Shown here: positions 32,398 through 41,375 of the stretch, piece after piece
Layout: each line of letters begins with the position of its first letter
Position numbering within the stretch: position 1 is the first letter of the stretch
Assembly: GCA_016875915.1 (NCBI GenBank)
Contig: VGOM01000002.1
Span: forward strand, 87,263 to 143,247
Origin: Chloroflexota bacterium
GTDB taxonomy: Bacteria; Chloroflexota; Dehalococcoidia; UBA2247; RBG-13-53-26
Length of the DNA: 55,985 nucleotides
Reading direction: 5' to 3'
The notes under the pieces: model-generated
What the model was told of the DNA's origin: nothing
The model's database searches: none
Seen by the model: the letters and a program-made list of their open reading frames with translations, nothing else
Translations under genes and position numbers: made by a program

Positions 32398-33183
32398 ATG
32401 GACACCAGGGAGAGGATTCTCATTGTGGACGACGAACTCCGTTTCACCGAAGACCTGTGCTCGGCTCTGAAAGCCAAATACGAAGTGGCTACGGCCGGCA
32501 CCTTCGCCCAGGCGCAGGAGATGGCCTGGGCCGGGAGGCCCGACATGGTCATCCTGGGTACCCTAGCGCCGCGGGGGGAGGCCTTCCGGCTCCATCAGTG
32601 GCTGAAGCAGACCCCGCAGTTCGCCGATCTGCCCGTCATGGTCATTGATGCGCCACCGGAGAAGCAACTTCTCAGAGGGTGGAGCAAGGACGAAGGGATG
32701 CGACTGGACGCCGGCGACTACCTGGCCAAACCCCTTGACGCGTTCTCCGTCCTGCCCCGGGTGGAGAAGATGCTCGACAAATCGACCAGGAGAATCAAGG
32801 TGCTGGTGGTAGACGACCACGCCATCATCCGGGAAGGCATCAGAGCACTGCTGGCCCTGCAGAAGGATATGCACGTGGTCGGGGAAGCAGTCAACGGGCA
32901 GGAAGCGCTGGAGAAGGCCATCGAACTTACTCCGGACGTGGTGGTGATGGACATAGTCATGCCGGTGATGAACGGTCTCGAGGCCACCAGGAGGATACGC
33001 TCGAAGTCCGACCAGGCCAAGGTCCTTATGCTCAGTCAGTACGACGATGAGGAGAACGTGCTGGCCAGCAGCCAGGCTGGAGCCATCGGCTTCGTCCCCA
33101 AGAGGAGCGCCGGGGCAGAGTTGCTCGATGGCATCAGAACCGTCAGCCAGGGACAGCGCTTCGTTCACCACGTCGCTGCCTAG
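32398..33183 (+). CDS. Double-receiver protein without output domain
   Basis: 261 residues made of two CheY-like receivers. Receiver 1 (about 5-125) keeps IVDDE but has Gly54 (VILGTLAP) where the phospho-acceptor Asp belongs, so it should not be phosphorylated there. Receiver 2 (about 133-255) is intact: VLVVDDH, Asp185 in VVMDIVMP, FVPKRSA. It closely resembles the receiver of the neighbouring LuxR regulator, but the protein stops before any DNA-binding domain. A perfect GGAGG lies 7 bases before the ATG at 32398. Possible roles are phosphate sink or protein-interaction switch for the adjacent kinase. Confidence 0.9.
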   Translation: MDTRERILIVDDELRFTEDLCSALKAKYEVATAGTFAQAQEMAWAGRPDMVILGTLAPRGEAFRLHQWLKQTPQFADLPVMVIDAPPEKQLLRGWSKDEGMRLDAGDYLAKPLDAFSVLPRVEKMLDKSTRRIKVLVVDDHAIIREGIRALLALQKDMHVVGEAVNGQEALEKAIELTPDVVVMDIVMPVMNGLEATRRIRSKSDQAKVLMLSQYDDEENVLASSQAGAIGFVPKRSAGAELLDGIRTVSQGQRFVHHVAA

Positions 33184-33323
33184 GTACCACCGGAAGCACA
33201 GCCCGCCGAATGCTGCATAGGCAGCTGGCGCTCGGCGATGCCTCCATGACTCCCGCCGACGGAGTCCGGTAATAGCGGGATGCTGAGTGCTGCTGGCACT
33301 CGAATCCTGGAGAGGAGCCGCTC

Positions 33324-36008
33324 TTGGAGACGATTACCATCACTCTCAACGGACGGGAGGTGAGCGGGCACCCCGGGATGACCGTTCTGGAACTGGCTTC
33401 GGAATCCGGGGTGCGTATCCCCACACTCTGCAACGACCCGCACCTGGCTCCCTTCGGCGCCTGCCGCATCTGTCTTGTGGAGGATGAGCGCTCCGGCGCC
33501 CTTATGGCCTCCTGTGTCACTCCCATAGCCCCAGGGATGGTGGTGAATACGGAATCGCCCCGCGTGCTGGAGCGACGCAGGGCCATAGTCAAGCTCATGC
33601 TGGCCAGTCATCCCGATTCCTGTCTGGTGTGCGACAAGGGCAATCGGTGCGAGTTGCGCCGCATCGCCGCCGACGCCAGCGTCGGTCTCGTTGATCTTCA
33701 GAGGATTTCCCAACCGGCTCTCATCAAGGAGGTCAACCCCTTCCTGGAGAGGGACCTGAGCAAGTGCATCCTCTGCGCCAAGTGCATCAGGGCCGACCAT
33801 GAGTTGGTTGTTGAGGGCGTCATTGACTACATTGAGCGAGGCTTCGCCTCCAAGCCAGCTACCCTCAACGACACCTCTCTGGAGGAGTCGGATTGCACCT
33901 TCTGTGGCACCTGCGTGGCCTTCTGTCCCACGGGCGCACTGATGGAGAAGGACTCCCCCTACAGAGGTACCACCACCACAGCCGTGGCCACCGTTTGCCC
34001 CTCTTGTGGTTGCGGATGCGGCATCTCCCTGGAAGTGAAGGATAACAAGATAGTGCGCTGCCGGCCGGACATGGACAGCCCGGTCAACGGGGGCACCCTC
34101 TGCGTCAGGGGAAGCTACGGCTACGATTTCGTTCACAGCGAGGACAGGCTGACCCAGCCCTTGATCAAGGCGAACGGCAGTCTCAGAGAGACCTCCTGGG
34201 AGGAAGCCCTGGACTTCGCCGCTGCCGGACTCAAGCGCGTCGCGGAGGCCCATGGGCCCGGCTCCCTGGCGGTTGTCGGTTCGCCCAAGTGCACCAACGA
34301 AGAGAACTACCTGCTGCAGAGGCTGGCCCGGTGCGCCCTGGGCACCAACAACATCGACAACGGCAGCCGCCTATACAGCGCCGCCAGCTGTCAGGGATTG
34401 GGGTGGAACCTGGGCTCCCCCGGAACCACCAATACCCTGGAGAACCTGGAGCAATCGGATGTCATTCTGGTTGTGGGCACGGATCCTGCGTCTTCGGCCC
34501 CGCTGGTGGGATACGCCATCAAGCGGGCAGTGAGACAGAGAGGTGCCAGGCTGATCATGGCCGATCCCCGGAGGACGAAGTTATCGACGTTTGCCTTTCT
34601 CTGCCTCAGGCCCAGGGTTGGCACAGACGTGGCCCTACTCAATGGTCTGGCTAGATCCATCGTCGAGGAGAATCTACTGGACGAGGAGTTCGTGACCAGG
34701 CGCACCGACAACTTCGAGGCCTTCCGCAGGGGCCTGGATCAATACATCCCGGCCTGGGTGGAGCAGGCCACCGGCGTGCCGGAGCGGGAACTCAGCAGCG
34801 CCGCACGGATGTTCGCCACTGCGAAGCGGGCCTCCATCGTCTTCGGCAGGGGTCTCACACAGCAATCGACGGGGACCGACGCCGTCATGGCCCTGGCCAA
34901 CCTAGCCATGCTTACCGGGAACATCGGCCACGGATCGGGCGGTGTCTACGCGCTGCAGGACGACTGCAACGGGCAGGGCGCATGCGACATGGGCGTTGTG
35001 CCCGCCTTCCTCCCCGGATACCAGTCCGTGGATGATCCCCAGGCTGTGAAGAGGTTCGCCGCCCGCTGGGGCCCCTTCAGCCCCTCCGGTCCTGGGCTGA
35101 CCGCCGTGGAGATGATCCAGCAGGCCAACGCCGGCAAGATCAAGGCGATGTACATCGTGGGGGAAAACCCGGCGGCGACCTTCCCCCATCTTGGCCTGGT
35201 CAGGGAGTCCCTCAGGTCGCTTGACTTCCTGGTGGTCCAGGACCTCTTCCTGACCGAAACAGCCCGACTGGCCACCGTGGTGCTGCCAGCCGCGAGCTTC
35301 GCCGAAAAAGAGGGAACCTTCACCAGCTTTGAAGGGAGGGTTCAGGCACTGCGGAAGGCCATCGACCCTCTGGGCAGCAGCCTTCCTGACTGGCAGATAG
35401 TGCTGCACCTAGCGAAGAGACTGGGGCATCCCATGCCGTATACCTCTCTGGAGGCAATCATGGACGAGATCGAGGAACTGGTCCCCTTCTATCACGGTGC
35501 CGGCTATGCCGGCGCCGCAGGGAAGGGTTTCGACAGGTCGGAGCTGGAGGCATCTCCCCACGGGGCCAAGCGCCTCCACAAGGGCCAGTTCCCCACCGGT
35601 TTCGGCCGCTTCTCATCTGTTCACTACGTGCCTGCCAAAGGGACGGCCGGTGATGGATACCCCTTCTCTCTCATCACGGGGACCAGCCTCTACCGGTTCG
35701 GGGGCGGCTCCCGGAGCTCAAGGGCCACGCGTCTGATCCGGTTCTTGCCGGAGGCCGCGATAGAGATCGGCAGGGGTGATGCCTCCCGTCTGGGCATCGC
35801 CTCGGGTGACCGGGTGAGGATCATTTCGCCCACGGCGGAGATCTCAGCCCCGGTCAGGATCACGGACACCCTATCCGATGCAATGCTCTACATGCCTTCG
35901 GCTTTCCCTCAGAGCCCGGTCAATGCCCTCTTCGGCGTCGATCTGGACCCCCAATCCAAGACACCGGCCATGGAGGCCTGCCGCGTAAGGCTGGAAAGGA
36001 TTGACTGA
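33324..36008 (+). CDS. Molybdopterin-oxidoreductase / NuoG-like Fe-S subunit lacking the Mo/W ligand
   Basis: 894 residues, formate dehydrogenase alpha-like. N-terminal [2Fe-2S] (Cys36, 47, 50, 64), the His-Cys3 cluster (His96, Cys100, 103, 109), two [4Fe-4S] ferredoxin motifs (CILCAKC, CTFCGTCVAFCP), then CPSCGCGCG opening the molybdopterin part. Aligned from memory with E. coli FdhF, the metal-ligating Cys/Sec and next His are Tyr351 and Ser352 (SRLYSAAS); Cys356 is four residues on. The rest of the catalytic fold (GQGACDMG) is kept. TTG start behind AGGAG. First gene of an operon with NuoE, NuoF-GltD, MetV and MetF; probably an electron-transfer subunit and not an ordinary formate dehydrogenase. 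Confidence 0.9.
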   Translation: METITITLNGREVSGHPGMTVLELASESGVRIPTLCNDPHLAPFGACRICLVEDERSGALMASCVTPIAPGMVVNTESPRVLERRRAIVKLMLASHPDSCLVCDKGNRCELRRIAADASVGLVDLQRISQPALIKEVNPFLERDLSKCILCAKCIRADHELVVEGVIDYIERGFASKPATLNDTSLEESDCTFCGTCVAFCPTGALMEKDSPYRGTTTTAVATVCPSCGCGCGISLEVKDNKIVRCRPDMDSPVNGGTLCVRGSYGYDFVHSEDRLTQPLIKANGSLRETSWEEALDFAAAGLKRVAEAHGPGSLAVVGSPKCTNEENYLLQRLARCALGTNNIDNGSRLYSAASCQGLGWNLGSPGTTNTLENLEQSDVILVVGTDPASSAPLVGYAIKRAVRQRGARLIMADPRRTKLSTFAFLCLRPRVGTDVALLNGLARSIVEENLLDEEFVTRRTDNFEAFRRGLDQYIPAWVEQATGVPERELSSAARMFATAKRASIVFGRGLTQQSTGTDAVMALANLAMLTGNIGHGSGGVYALQDDCNGQGACDMGVVPAFLPGYQSVDDPQAVKRFAARWGPFSPSGPGLTAVEMIQQANAGKIKAMYIVGENPAATFPHLGLVRESLRSLDFLVVQDLFLTETARLATVVLPAASFAEKEGTFTSFEGRVQALRKAIDPLGSSLPDWQIVLHLAKRLGHPMPYTSLEAIMDEIEELVPFYHGAGYAGAAGKGFDRSELEASPHGAKRLHKGQFPTGFGRFSSVHYVPAKGTAGDGYPFSLITGTSLYRFGGGSRSSRATRLIRFLPEAAIEIGRGDASRLGIASGDRVRIISPTAEISAPVRITDTLSDAMLYMPSAFPQSPVNALFGVDLDPQSKTPAMEACRVRLERID

Positions 36009-36009
36009 C

Positions 36010-36495
36010 ATGGATGAGAAAGGCCCCGCAGTCGACCCCACGCGAATCGGCCAGATAGTGGAGAGGTACTGCGACCAGAGGTGGCCCCTGATTCCCCTAC
36101 TCCAGGAGATCCAGAATGAGTTCGGGTACATACCTCCCGAGGCCATCGAACCGGTTGCCAATGCTCTCAGTATGTTCCCCAGCCAGGTGCAGGGGGTCAT
36201 CACCTTCTACGAACAGCTCTACACCAAGCCGCGGGGGAAGAAGGTCGTCAGGGTCTGCCGCGGCACAGCCTGCCACGTCCGGGGGGGCAAGACCATACTG
36301 AAGCTGGCCAAGCAGCACCTCGGCGTCGAGGAAGGACAGACCACTCCCGATCTCGAGTACACTCTGGACACAGTGGCCTGCATCGGTGTCTGCGCAATGG
36401 CACCGAACATGGTCATCGGCAAGCAGACCCATGGCCACCTCAATCCCAAGAAGGTGTCGCAACTTCTGGGCCGCACCGGCGACGCAAGGGGGTAG
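36010..36495 (+). CDS. NuoE-like [2Fe-2S] thioredoxin-fold subunit
   Basis: 161 residues, as in complex I 24-kDa subunits and HydC/HndA. N-terminal helical bundle (LLQEIQNEFGYIPPEAI) then the thioredoxin-like ferredoxin with the four ligands in VCRGTACHVRGG and DTVACIGVCAMAPNM. It starts 1 base after the preceding stop. It would relay electrons to or from the flavin of the NuoF-like partner encoded next. Confidence 0.94.
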   Translation: MDEKGPAVDPTRIGQIVERYCDQRWPLIPLLQEIQNEFGYIPPEAIEPVANALSMFPSQVQGVITFYEQLYTKPRGKKVVRVCRGTACHVRGGKTILKLAKQHLGVEEGQTTPDLEYTLDTVACIGVCAMAPNMVIGKQTHGHLNPKKVSQLLGRTGDARG

Positions 36496-36502
36496 AAGAG
36501 AT

Positions 36503-39500
36503 ATGGCCAAGCACCGCACCGTGTTGGTCTGTCAGGGAACAGGATGCGCCTCGGCGGGTTCCGAAGCGGTATATGAAGCGCTCAGGGCGGAAGTCGACAA
36601 TCTGGCCCTGAAACACGTCAAGATCGATTTCACCGGTTGCCACGGATTCTGCGAGCAGGGCCCCAACGTGGTCATTGAACCGGACGGCATCTTCTACACT
36701 CATGTTGATATCAACGACGCCCCTGAGATCGTCAGATCCCACCTTCACGACAACAAACCCGTGGAGCGCCTCTTCTACCGGGATCCGGCAACTGGGCAGC
36801 CCATACCGCTCTACTCCGACATCAGTTTCTACAGCAAACAGCAGAGGATCGTCCTCCGCAACTGCGGACACATCAACCCCGAGAAGATAGACGACTACAT
36901 CGCCAGAGACGGCTACAAGGGACTGCGGAAAGCCCTGATCGAGATGACACCTCAGGCAGTCCTCGAGGAGATCAAGAACTCCGGCCTCCGCGGGCGTGGT
37001 GGTGCCGGCTTTCCCACATGGCGCAAGTGGGAGTTCTGCCGCAACTCCCCCGGACAGCAGAAGTACCTCATCTGCAACGCTGACGAGGGCGATCCGGGCG
37101 CCTTCATGGACCGGTCCATCCTGGAAGCCGATCCTCATGCTGTCATTGAGGGGATGGCCATCGCAGGATATGCCATCGGTGCCTCCGAGGGATATATCTA
37201 CGTCCGTGCCGAGTATCCTCTGGCAGTCAAGCGCTTCCGCATTGCCCTGCAGCAGTCACACGAGAGAGAACTGCTGGGCAAGAACATCCATGGCTCAGGC
37301 TTCAGCTTCAGCATACACGTCAAAGAGGGGGCCGGTGCCTTCGTCTGCGGTGAAGAGACGGCGCTTATAGCGTCAATCGAGAGCCGCCGGGGAATGCCTA
37401 GACCCCGGCCTCCATTCCCGGCACAATCCGGCCTGGATGGGAGGCCCACCATAATCAACAACGTCAAAACCCTGGCCACCGTGCCGGTGGTCATCAGCCG
37501 GGGCAGCCAATGGTTCACCACTCTCGGCACAGAGAAGAGCCGGGGCACCGCCGTCTTCGCCCTCACAGGCAAGATCGCCAACAGCGGACTGGTAGAAGTG
37601 CCCATGGGCACCCCCCTGTCCACCATAGTCTTCGACATCGGGGGAGGCATCCCCCGTGAGAAGCAGCTCAAGGCTGTCCAGACAGGCGGCCCCTCCGGGG
37701 GCTGTATCCCCGCTCATCTGATCGACCTGCCCGTGGAGTATGACACCCTGGCCCAGATCGGCTCAATCATGGGCTCCGGCGGCATGGTGGTCATGGACGA
37801 TACCACCTGCATGGTTGAGGTGGCCCGGTACTTTCTCAGCTTCACCCAGGCGGAATCCTGCGGCAAGTGCACCCCCTGTCGGCTGGGGACCCGCCAGATG
37901 CTACAGATCCTGACCAGGATCACCCAGGGCAAGGGACGGGACGAAGATCTCGATGCGCTGCTCAACATCGCCAGAGTGGTCAAGGAGTGCTCGCTCTGCG
38001 GCCTGGGGCAGACCTGTCCCAACCCGGTCCTTTCCACCATCAACTACTTCCGCGAAGAGTACGAGGCCCACATCAAGGACAAGAGATGTCCCGCAGCCGT
38101 CTGCGATGCCCTGATGATTTCGCCCTGCCAGCACACCTGTCCGGTGGGCATCAACATCCCCAAGTACGTGGCGCATATCGCCGACGGTCAGTACGAAGAG
38201 GCCATCGAGACCATCAGGGAGCGCAACCCCTTCCCCGCCATCTGCGGTCGCATCTGTCATCACCCCTGTGAGATGAGGTGCCGCCGCGGGGAACTGGATG
38301 ACCCGGTGAGCATCAGGGCGCTAAAGCGCTTCGCGGCCGACTGGTACTTCCGGCACAGCGCCGATCTCCCTGAACCCAAGCCTTTCCCTCAGATCCGGAG
38401 CCAGAGGGTGGCCGTGGTAGGCGCCGGCCCCACGGGACTAGGCTGCGCCTACTTCCTGGCCCAGATGGGCTACCCCGTCTCGGTCTTCGAAGCGCTGCCC
38501 GTGGGCGGCGGCATGCTGTCGGTGGCCATCCCGGAATTCCGCCTCCCCAAGGAGGTCATACAGAGGGAGATCGACTACATCGCCAAACGCGGTGTCGATA
38601 TCCGATACAACTCGCCGATCAACGTCAACTTCACCGTGGATGACCTCAGGAAGCGGGGATTCAGCGCCGTGTTCGTGGCCGCCGGCGCGCAGAGGAGCCA
38701 GCGGGTCGGCATCCCCGGCGAGGTGGAAGGCATTGAGGGCCTGCACTATGGACTCAGATTCCTCCGGGACATCAAGATAGGCCGGCCGGTGGACGTCGGC
38801 CGCCGCGTGGCCGTCATCGGCGGAGGCAACGTGGCCCTGGACTCGTCCCGGGCGGCGCTGCGTCTCGGCGCCGATGAGGTCCGCATCTACTACCGGCGGT
38901 CGCGGAACGAGATGCCGGTGACCAAGGCCGAGTATGAAGAGGCCGTGGCCGAGGGCATCGACGTCAACTTCCTGGTCAGTCCCACCAGAATAGTCAGCCA
39001 GGACTGGCGGACCACCGGCCTGCAGTGCATCCGGATGAGACTGACCGAACCCGACGGCACTGGGCGCCGGCGGCCGGTGCCCGTCGATGGCTCGGAGTTC
39101 TTCGCCGAGGCTGATACCGTCATCGCCGCCGTGGGCCAGGCACCCGACCTCTCCTTCCTGCCAGCCAACAGCGCCCTGGAGCGCACCCGGCTGGAAACCC
39201 TGGCCGTCAACAAGAACACCCTGGCCACCAATGTGGACGGCATCTTCGCCGGAGGCGACTTCGTCACCGGGCCGGGCATGATCATCGATGCCATCGCTGC
39301 CGGCAGACGGGCCGCCATAGCCATCGACAAGTACCTCAAAGGTGACACCTCGCGCGTTGACATGTACGATCTCAAGGCACCGGTCGCCGAGAAGCCTGCT
39401 GCCGCAGAAGAGCAGGAGACCTGGGAACCGCAGCTGCGTCAGGAGATACCCCGACTCCCGCCCGAAGAAAGGAAACGCACCTTCGAAGAGATCGAGCTCA

Positions 39501-39565
39501 ACTTCCCGGAGGAGAGCGCCCGTCAGGAGGCCAGGCGCTGTCTCCGCTGCGACCTGGAAACATGA
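36503..39565 (+). CDS. NuoF-GltD fusion: NAD(P)H/FMN Fe-S subunit joined to an FAD/NADPH oxidoreductase
   Basis: 1020 residues. Order: thioredoxin-like [2Fe-2S] domain (about 1-110, VCQGTGCASAGS), NuoF FMN/NAD domain (about 150-340, RGRGGAGFPTWRKWEF, CNADEGDPGAFMDRS), SLBB, [4Fe-4S] domain (Cys453, 456, 459 and Cys496/499), then from Cys542 a GltD/NfnB-like half: cysteine region (CPVGINIP, CHHPCEMRCRRG), FAD motif VVGAGPTGLGC and NADPH motif IGGGNVALDSSRAA with YYRRSRNEMP. The ATG at 36503 is 7 bases after nuoE. It carries two pyridine-nucleotide sites, as in bifurcating or NADH/NADPH-coupling enzymes; the actual electron path is inference. Confidence 0.92.
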   Translation: MAKHRTVLVCQGTGCASAGSEAVYEALRAEVDNLALKHVKIDFTGCHGFCEQGPNVVIEPDGIFYTHVDINDAPEIVRSHLHDNKPVERLFYRDPATGQPIPLYSDISFYSKQQRIVLRNCGHINPEKIDDYIARDGYKGLRKALIEMTPQAVLEEIKNSGLRGRGGAGFPTWRKWEFCRNSPGQQKYLICNADEGDPGAFMDRSILEADPHAVIEGMAIAGYAIGASEGYIYVRAEYPLAVKRFRIALQQSHERELLGKNIHGSGFSFSIHVKEGAGAFVCGEETALIASIESRRGMPRPRPPFPAQSGLDGRPTIINNVKTLATVPVVISRGSQWFTTLGTEKSRGTAVFALTGKIANSGLVEVPMGTPLSTIVFDIGGGIPREKQLKAVQTGGPSGGCIPAHLIDLPVEYDTLAQIGSIMGSGGMVVMDDTTCMVEVARYFLSFTQAESCGKCTPCRLGTRQMLQILTRITQGKGRDEDLDALLNIARVVKECSLCGLGQTCPNPVLSTINYFREEYEAHIKDKRCPAAVCDALMISPCQHTCPVGINIPKYVAHIADGQYEEAIETIRERNPFPAICGRICHHPCEMRCRRGELDDPVSIRALKRFAADWYFRHSADLPEPKPFPQIRSQRVAVVGAGPTGLGCAYFLAQMGYPVSVFEALPVGGGMLSVAIPEFRLPKEVIQREIDYIAKRGVDIRYNSPINVNFTVDDLRKRGFSAVFVAAGAQRSQRVGIPGEVEGIEGLHYGLRFLRDIKIGRPVDVGRRVAVIGGGNVALDSSRAALRLGADEVRIYYRRSRNEMPVTKAEYEEAVAEGIDVNFLVSPTRIVSQDWRTTGLQCIRMRLTEPDGTGRRRPVPVDGSEFFAEADTVIAAVGQAPDLSFLPANSALERTRLETLAVNKNTLATNVDGIFAGGDFVTGPGMIIDAIAAGRRAAIAIDKYLKGDTSRVDMYDLKAPVAEKPAAAEEQETWEPQLRQEIPRLPPEERKRTFEEIELNFPEESARQEARRCLRCDLET

Positions 39566-39605
39566 AGTCGAGGAAGAGCCACATCGCTCAGTCTGGAGGG
39601 CTGGT

Positions 39606-40253
39606 ATGAAATCGATCACCAAACAGAAGCCGCTGGAGGAGATCGACCGGCAATTGGACGGCATGGACCGGGTGTACCTGGTGGGCTGCGGCACGTGCGC
39701 CACCATGACCAGAACCGGAGGCAGGGAAGAGGTGCTTCACATGAAGGAGCACCTCCAGGGTCTGGGCAAGATGGTCACCGGCTGGACGGTCGTGCCCATT
39801 GCGTGTGACGAGATGACCGACACCACCCTTCGCGAGAGCAACGGCGCCATCAAGAACGCCAGTTGCGTCATGGTCATGAGCTGTGCACTAGGCGTGCACC
39901 GGCTGGCCTCCTACATCGACAAGCCGGTCACCCCGGCCCTGGACACCCTGTTCATCGGACTCGAGGACGGGCCGGGCAGTTTCCATGAGGTCTGCGCTCA
40001 GTGCGGGCATTGCGTCCTCGGCTTCACCGCCGGCATTTGTCCAGTGACCATGTGCCACAAACATCTCCTCAACGGACCATGTGGGGGGACCAATGATGGC
40101 AAGTGCGAGATCGACAAGACCAAAGACTGCGCCTGGACCCTCATCTATCAGCGGCTGAAGGACCAGGGCCGTCTCGACGTCATGCGTCGCTATCAGCCCC
40201 CGGGCAATTCACACGTCGTGCCTAGACCCCGAATAGCCAGAATCTCGCCATGA
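39606..40253 (+). CDS. metV: MetV, methylenetetrahydrofolate reductase Fe-S/zinc partner subunit
   Basis: 215 residues of the MTHFR C-terminal (MetV) family. Cys-rich: VGCGTCATMTRTGG near residue 20, VMSCALGVH in the middle, and CAQCGHCVLGFTAGICP followed by MCHKHLLNGPCGG and KCEIDKTKDCAW. In Moorella MetV pairs with MetF and links it to other redox modules. GGAGG lies before the ATG; its stop overlaps the metF start (ATGA). Position between the NuoF-GltD gene and metF fits an electron-delivery subunit. Confidence 0.93.
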   Translation: MKSITKQKPLEEIDRQLDGMDRVYLVGCGTCATMTRTGGREEVLHMKEHLQGLGKMVTGWTVVPIACDEMTDTTLRESNGAIKNASCVMVMSCALGVHRLASYIDKPVTPALDTLFIGLEDGPGSFHEVCAQCGHCVLGFTAGICPVTMCHKHLLNGPCGGTNDGKCEIDKTKDCAWTLIYQRLKDQGRLDVMRRYQPPGNSHVVPRPRIARISP

Positions 40254-41203
40254 AGGAGCAGACCATGATGGGGCAGAGCTTCAGGGAAGTCCTCCAATCC
40301 GGCAAGTTTGTGGTGACCAGTGAGATCGGGCCGCCGAAGGGCACCAATATCGACAAGATGTGCCATCACATCGACATCCTCAAGGACCTTGTGGACGGCA
40401 TCAACGTCACGGACCACCAGAGTTCGGTCATGCGTTTCCCTTCCATCGGCGGCTGTCTCCACGTCAAGGAGAAGGGTGGCGAGCCTATTCTCCAGATGAC
40501 CTGCCGCGACCGCAACCAGATGGCTCTCCAGGGCGAACTACTGCTGGCATACACCAGGGGCATCAGGAATGTCCTCTGCCTCACCGGCGATTCCATCGTG
40601 GTCGGCGACCACAAGAGCGCCGCGGACGTCTTCGAGTTCGACTCGGCTCAGTTGCTCAGAGCAGTGCGCCACCTAGAGACGGGCAAGGACCTGGGAGGCA
40701 ACGACCTCGACGGGGGGGTCCAGTTCTGTGCCGGAGCCATCGTCACCCCCGAGGCCAAGCCCTTCGAGCCCCAGTTCATCAAGTTCGAGAAGAAGGTGGA
40801 GGCTGGCGCCGAGTTCTTCCAGACCCAGGCGGTCTACGATCTGGACAACTTCGCCAAGTTCATGGACCGCGCCCGGCAATTCCGGGTGAAGATCCTGGCC
40901 GGGATCGTCCTGTTGGTTTCGGCCAGGATGGCCAAGTACATGACCGAGAATGTGCCCGGCATCTTCGTCCCCCAGAACCTCATCGACGAGTTGGCCGCAG
41001 CGCCCAAGGGCGGGGCGCTCAACAAGGGCATCGAGATCGCGGGCCGCATGATCGCCGAGCTGAAGAAGAACGCCATCTGCGATGGGGTCCATATCATGGC
41101 CATCGGCAAGGAGGAAGTGGTTCCGGACATCCTGGCAGCGGCCGGCCTCACTTCAGGGGGCACCGCCCACCCGGCCAGTGGCAAGACATTGCACGCCTCC
41201 TGA
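40250..41203 (+). CDS. metF: Methylenetetrahydrofolate reductase
   Basis: FAD enzyme reducing 5,10-methylene-THF to 5-methyl-THF in the methyl branch of the Wood-Ljungdahl pathway and in methionine synthesis. 317 residues, TIM barrel with the catalytic Glu in VVTSEIGPPKG, folate-site Asp in VLCLTGDS and FFQTQAVYDL. Two starts compete: ATG at 40250, overlapping the metV stop, and ATG at 40265 with AAGGAG seven bases upstream. No NADH-binding extension, so electrons should come through MetV. Last gene of the operon starting at 33324. Confidence 0.95.
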   Translation: MKEQTMMGQSFREVLQSGKFVVTSEIGPPKGTNIDKMCHHIDILKDLVDGINVTDHQSSVMRFPSIGGCLHVKEKGGEPILQMTCRDRNQMALQGELLLAYTRGIRNVLCLTGDSIVVGDHKSAADVFEFDSAQLLRAVRHLETGKDLGGNDLDGGVQFCAGAIVTPEAKPFEPQFIKFEKKVEAGAEFFQTQAVYDLDNFAKFMDRARQFRVKILAGIVLLVSARMAKYMTENVPGIFVPQNLIDELAAAPKGGALNKGIEIAGRMIAELKKNAICDGVHIMAIGKEEVVPDILAAAGLTSGGTAHPASGKTLHAS

Positions 41204-41257
41204 GATGCTCCCCTTCCCAGCACCTCCGGGCGCCGATTCTGGGGCGGGGGGGCAATC

Positions 41258-41286
41258 TTGACAGCCACCCACGGCAGGCATATCAT
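41258..41286 (+). promoter_or_regulatory. Promoter of the ERG2/sigma-1-like gene
   Basis: Perfect -35 TTGACA (41258-41263), 17-base spacer, -10 TATCAT (41281-41286), 90 bases before the ATG. Confidence 0.7.
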
Positions 41287-41375
41287 CCTTCCTCGGTTGC
41301 TCTGCGGGGTGCTGCAGCATGGTGACCCCGTCAGGGCTGCCAAGTCCCCGGAGACAGAGAGGGAGAGGAAGGACA

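Noticed and set aside
33324-36008. Straight annotation as formate dehydrogenase alpha subunit
   Set aside because: The Mo/W ligand Cys/Sec and catalytic His appear replaced by Tyr351 and Ser352, and the operon context is methylene-THF reduction, so catalytic formate oxidation is not supported.
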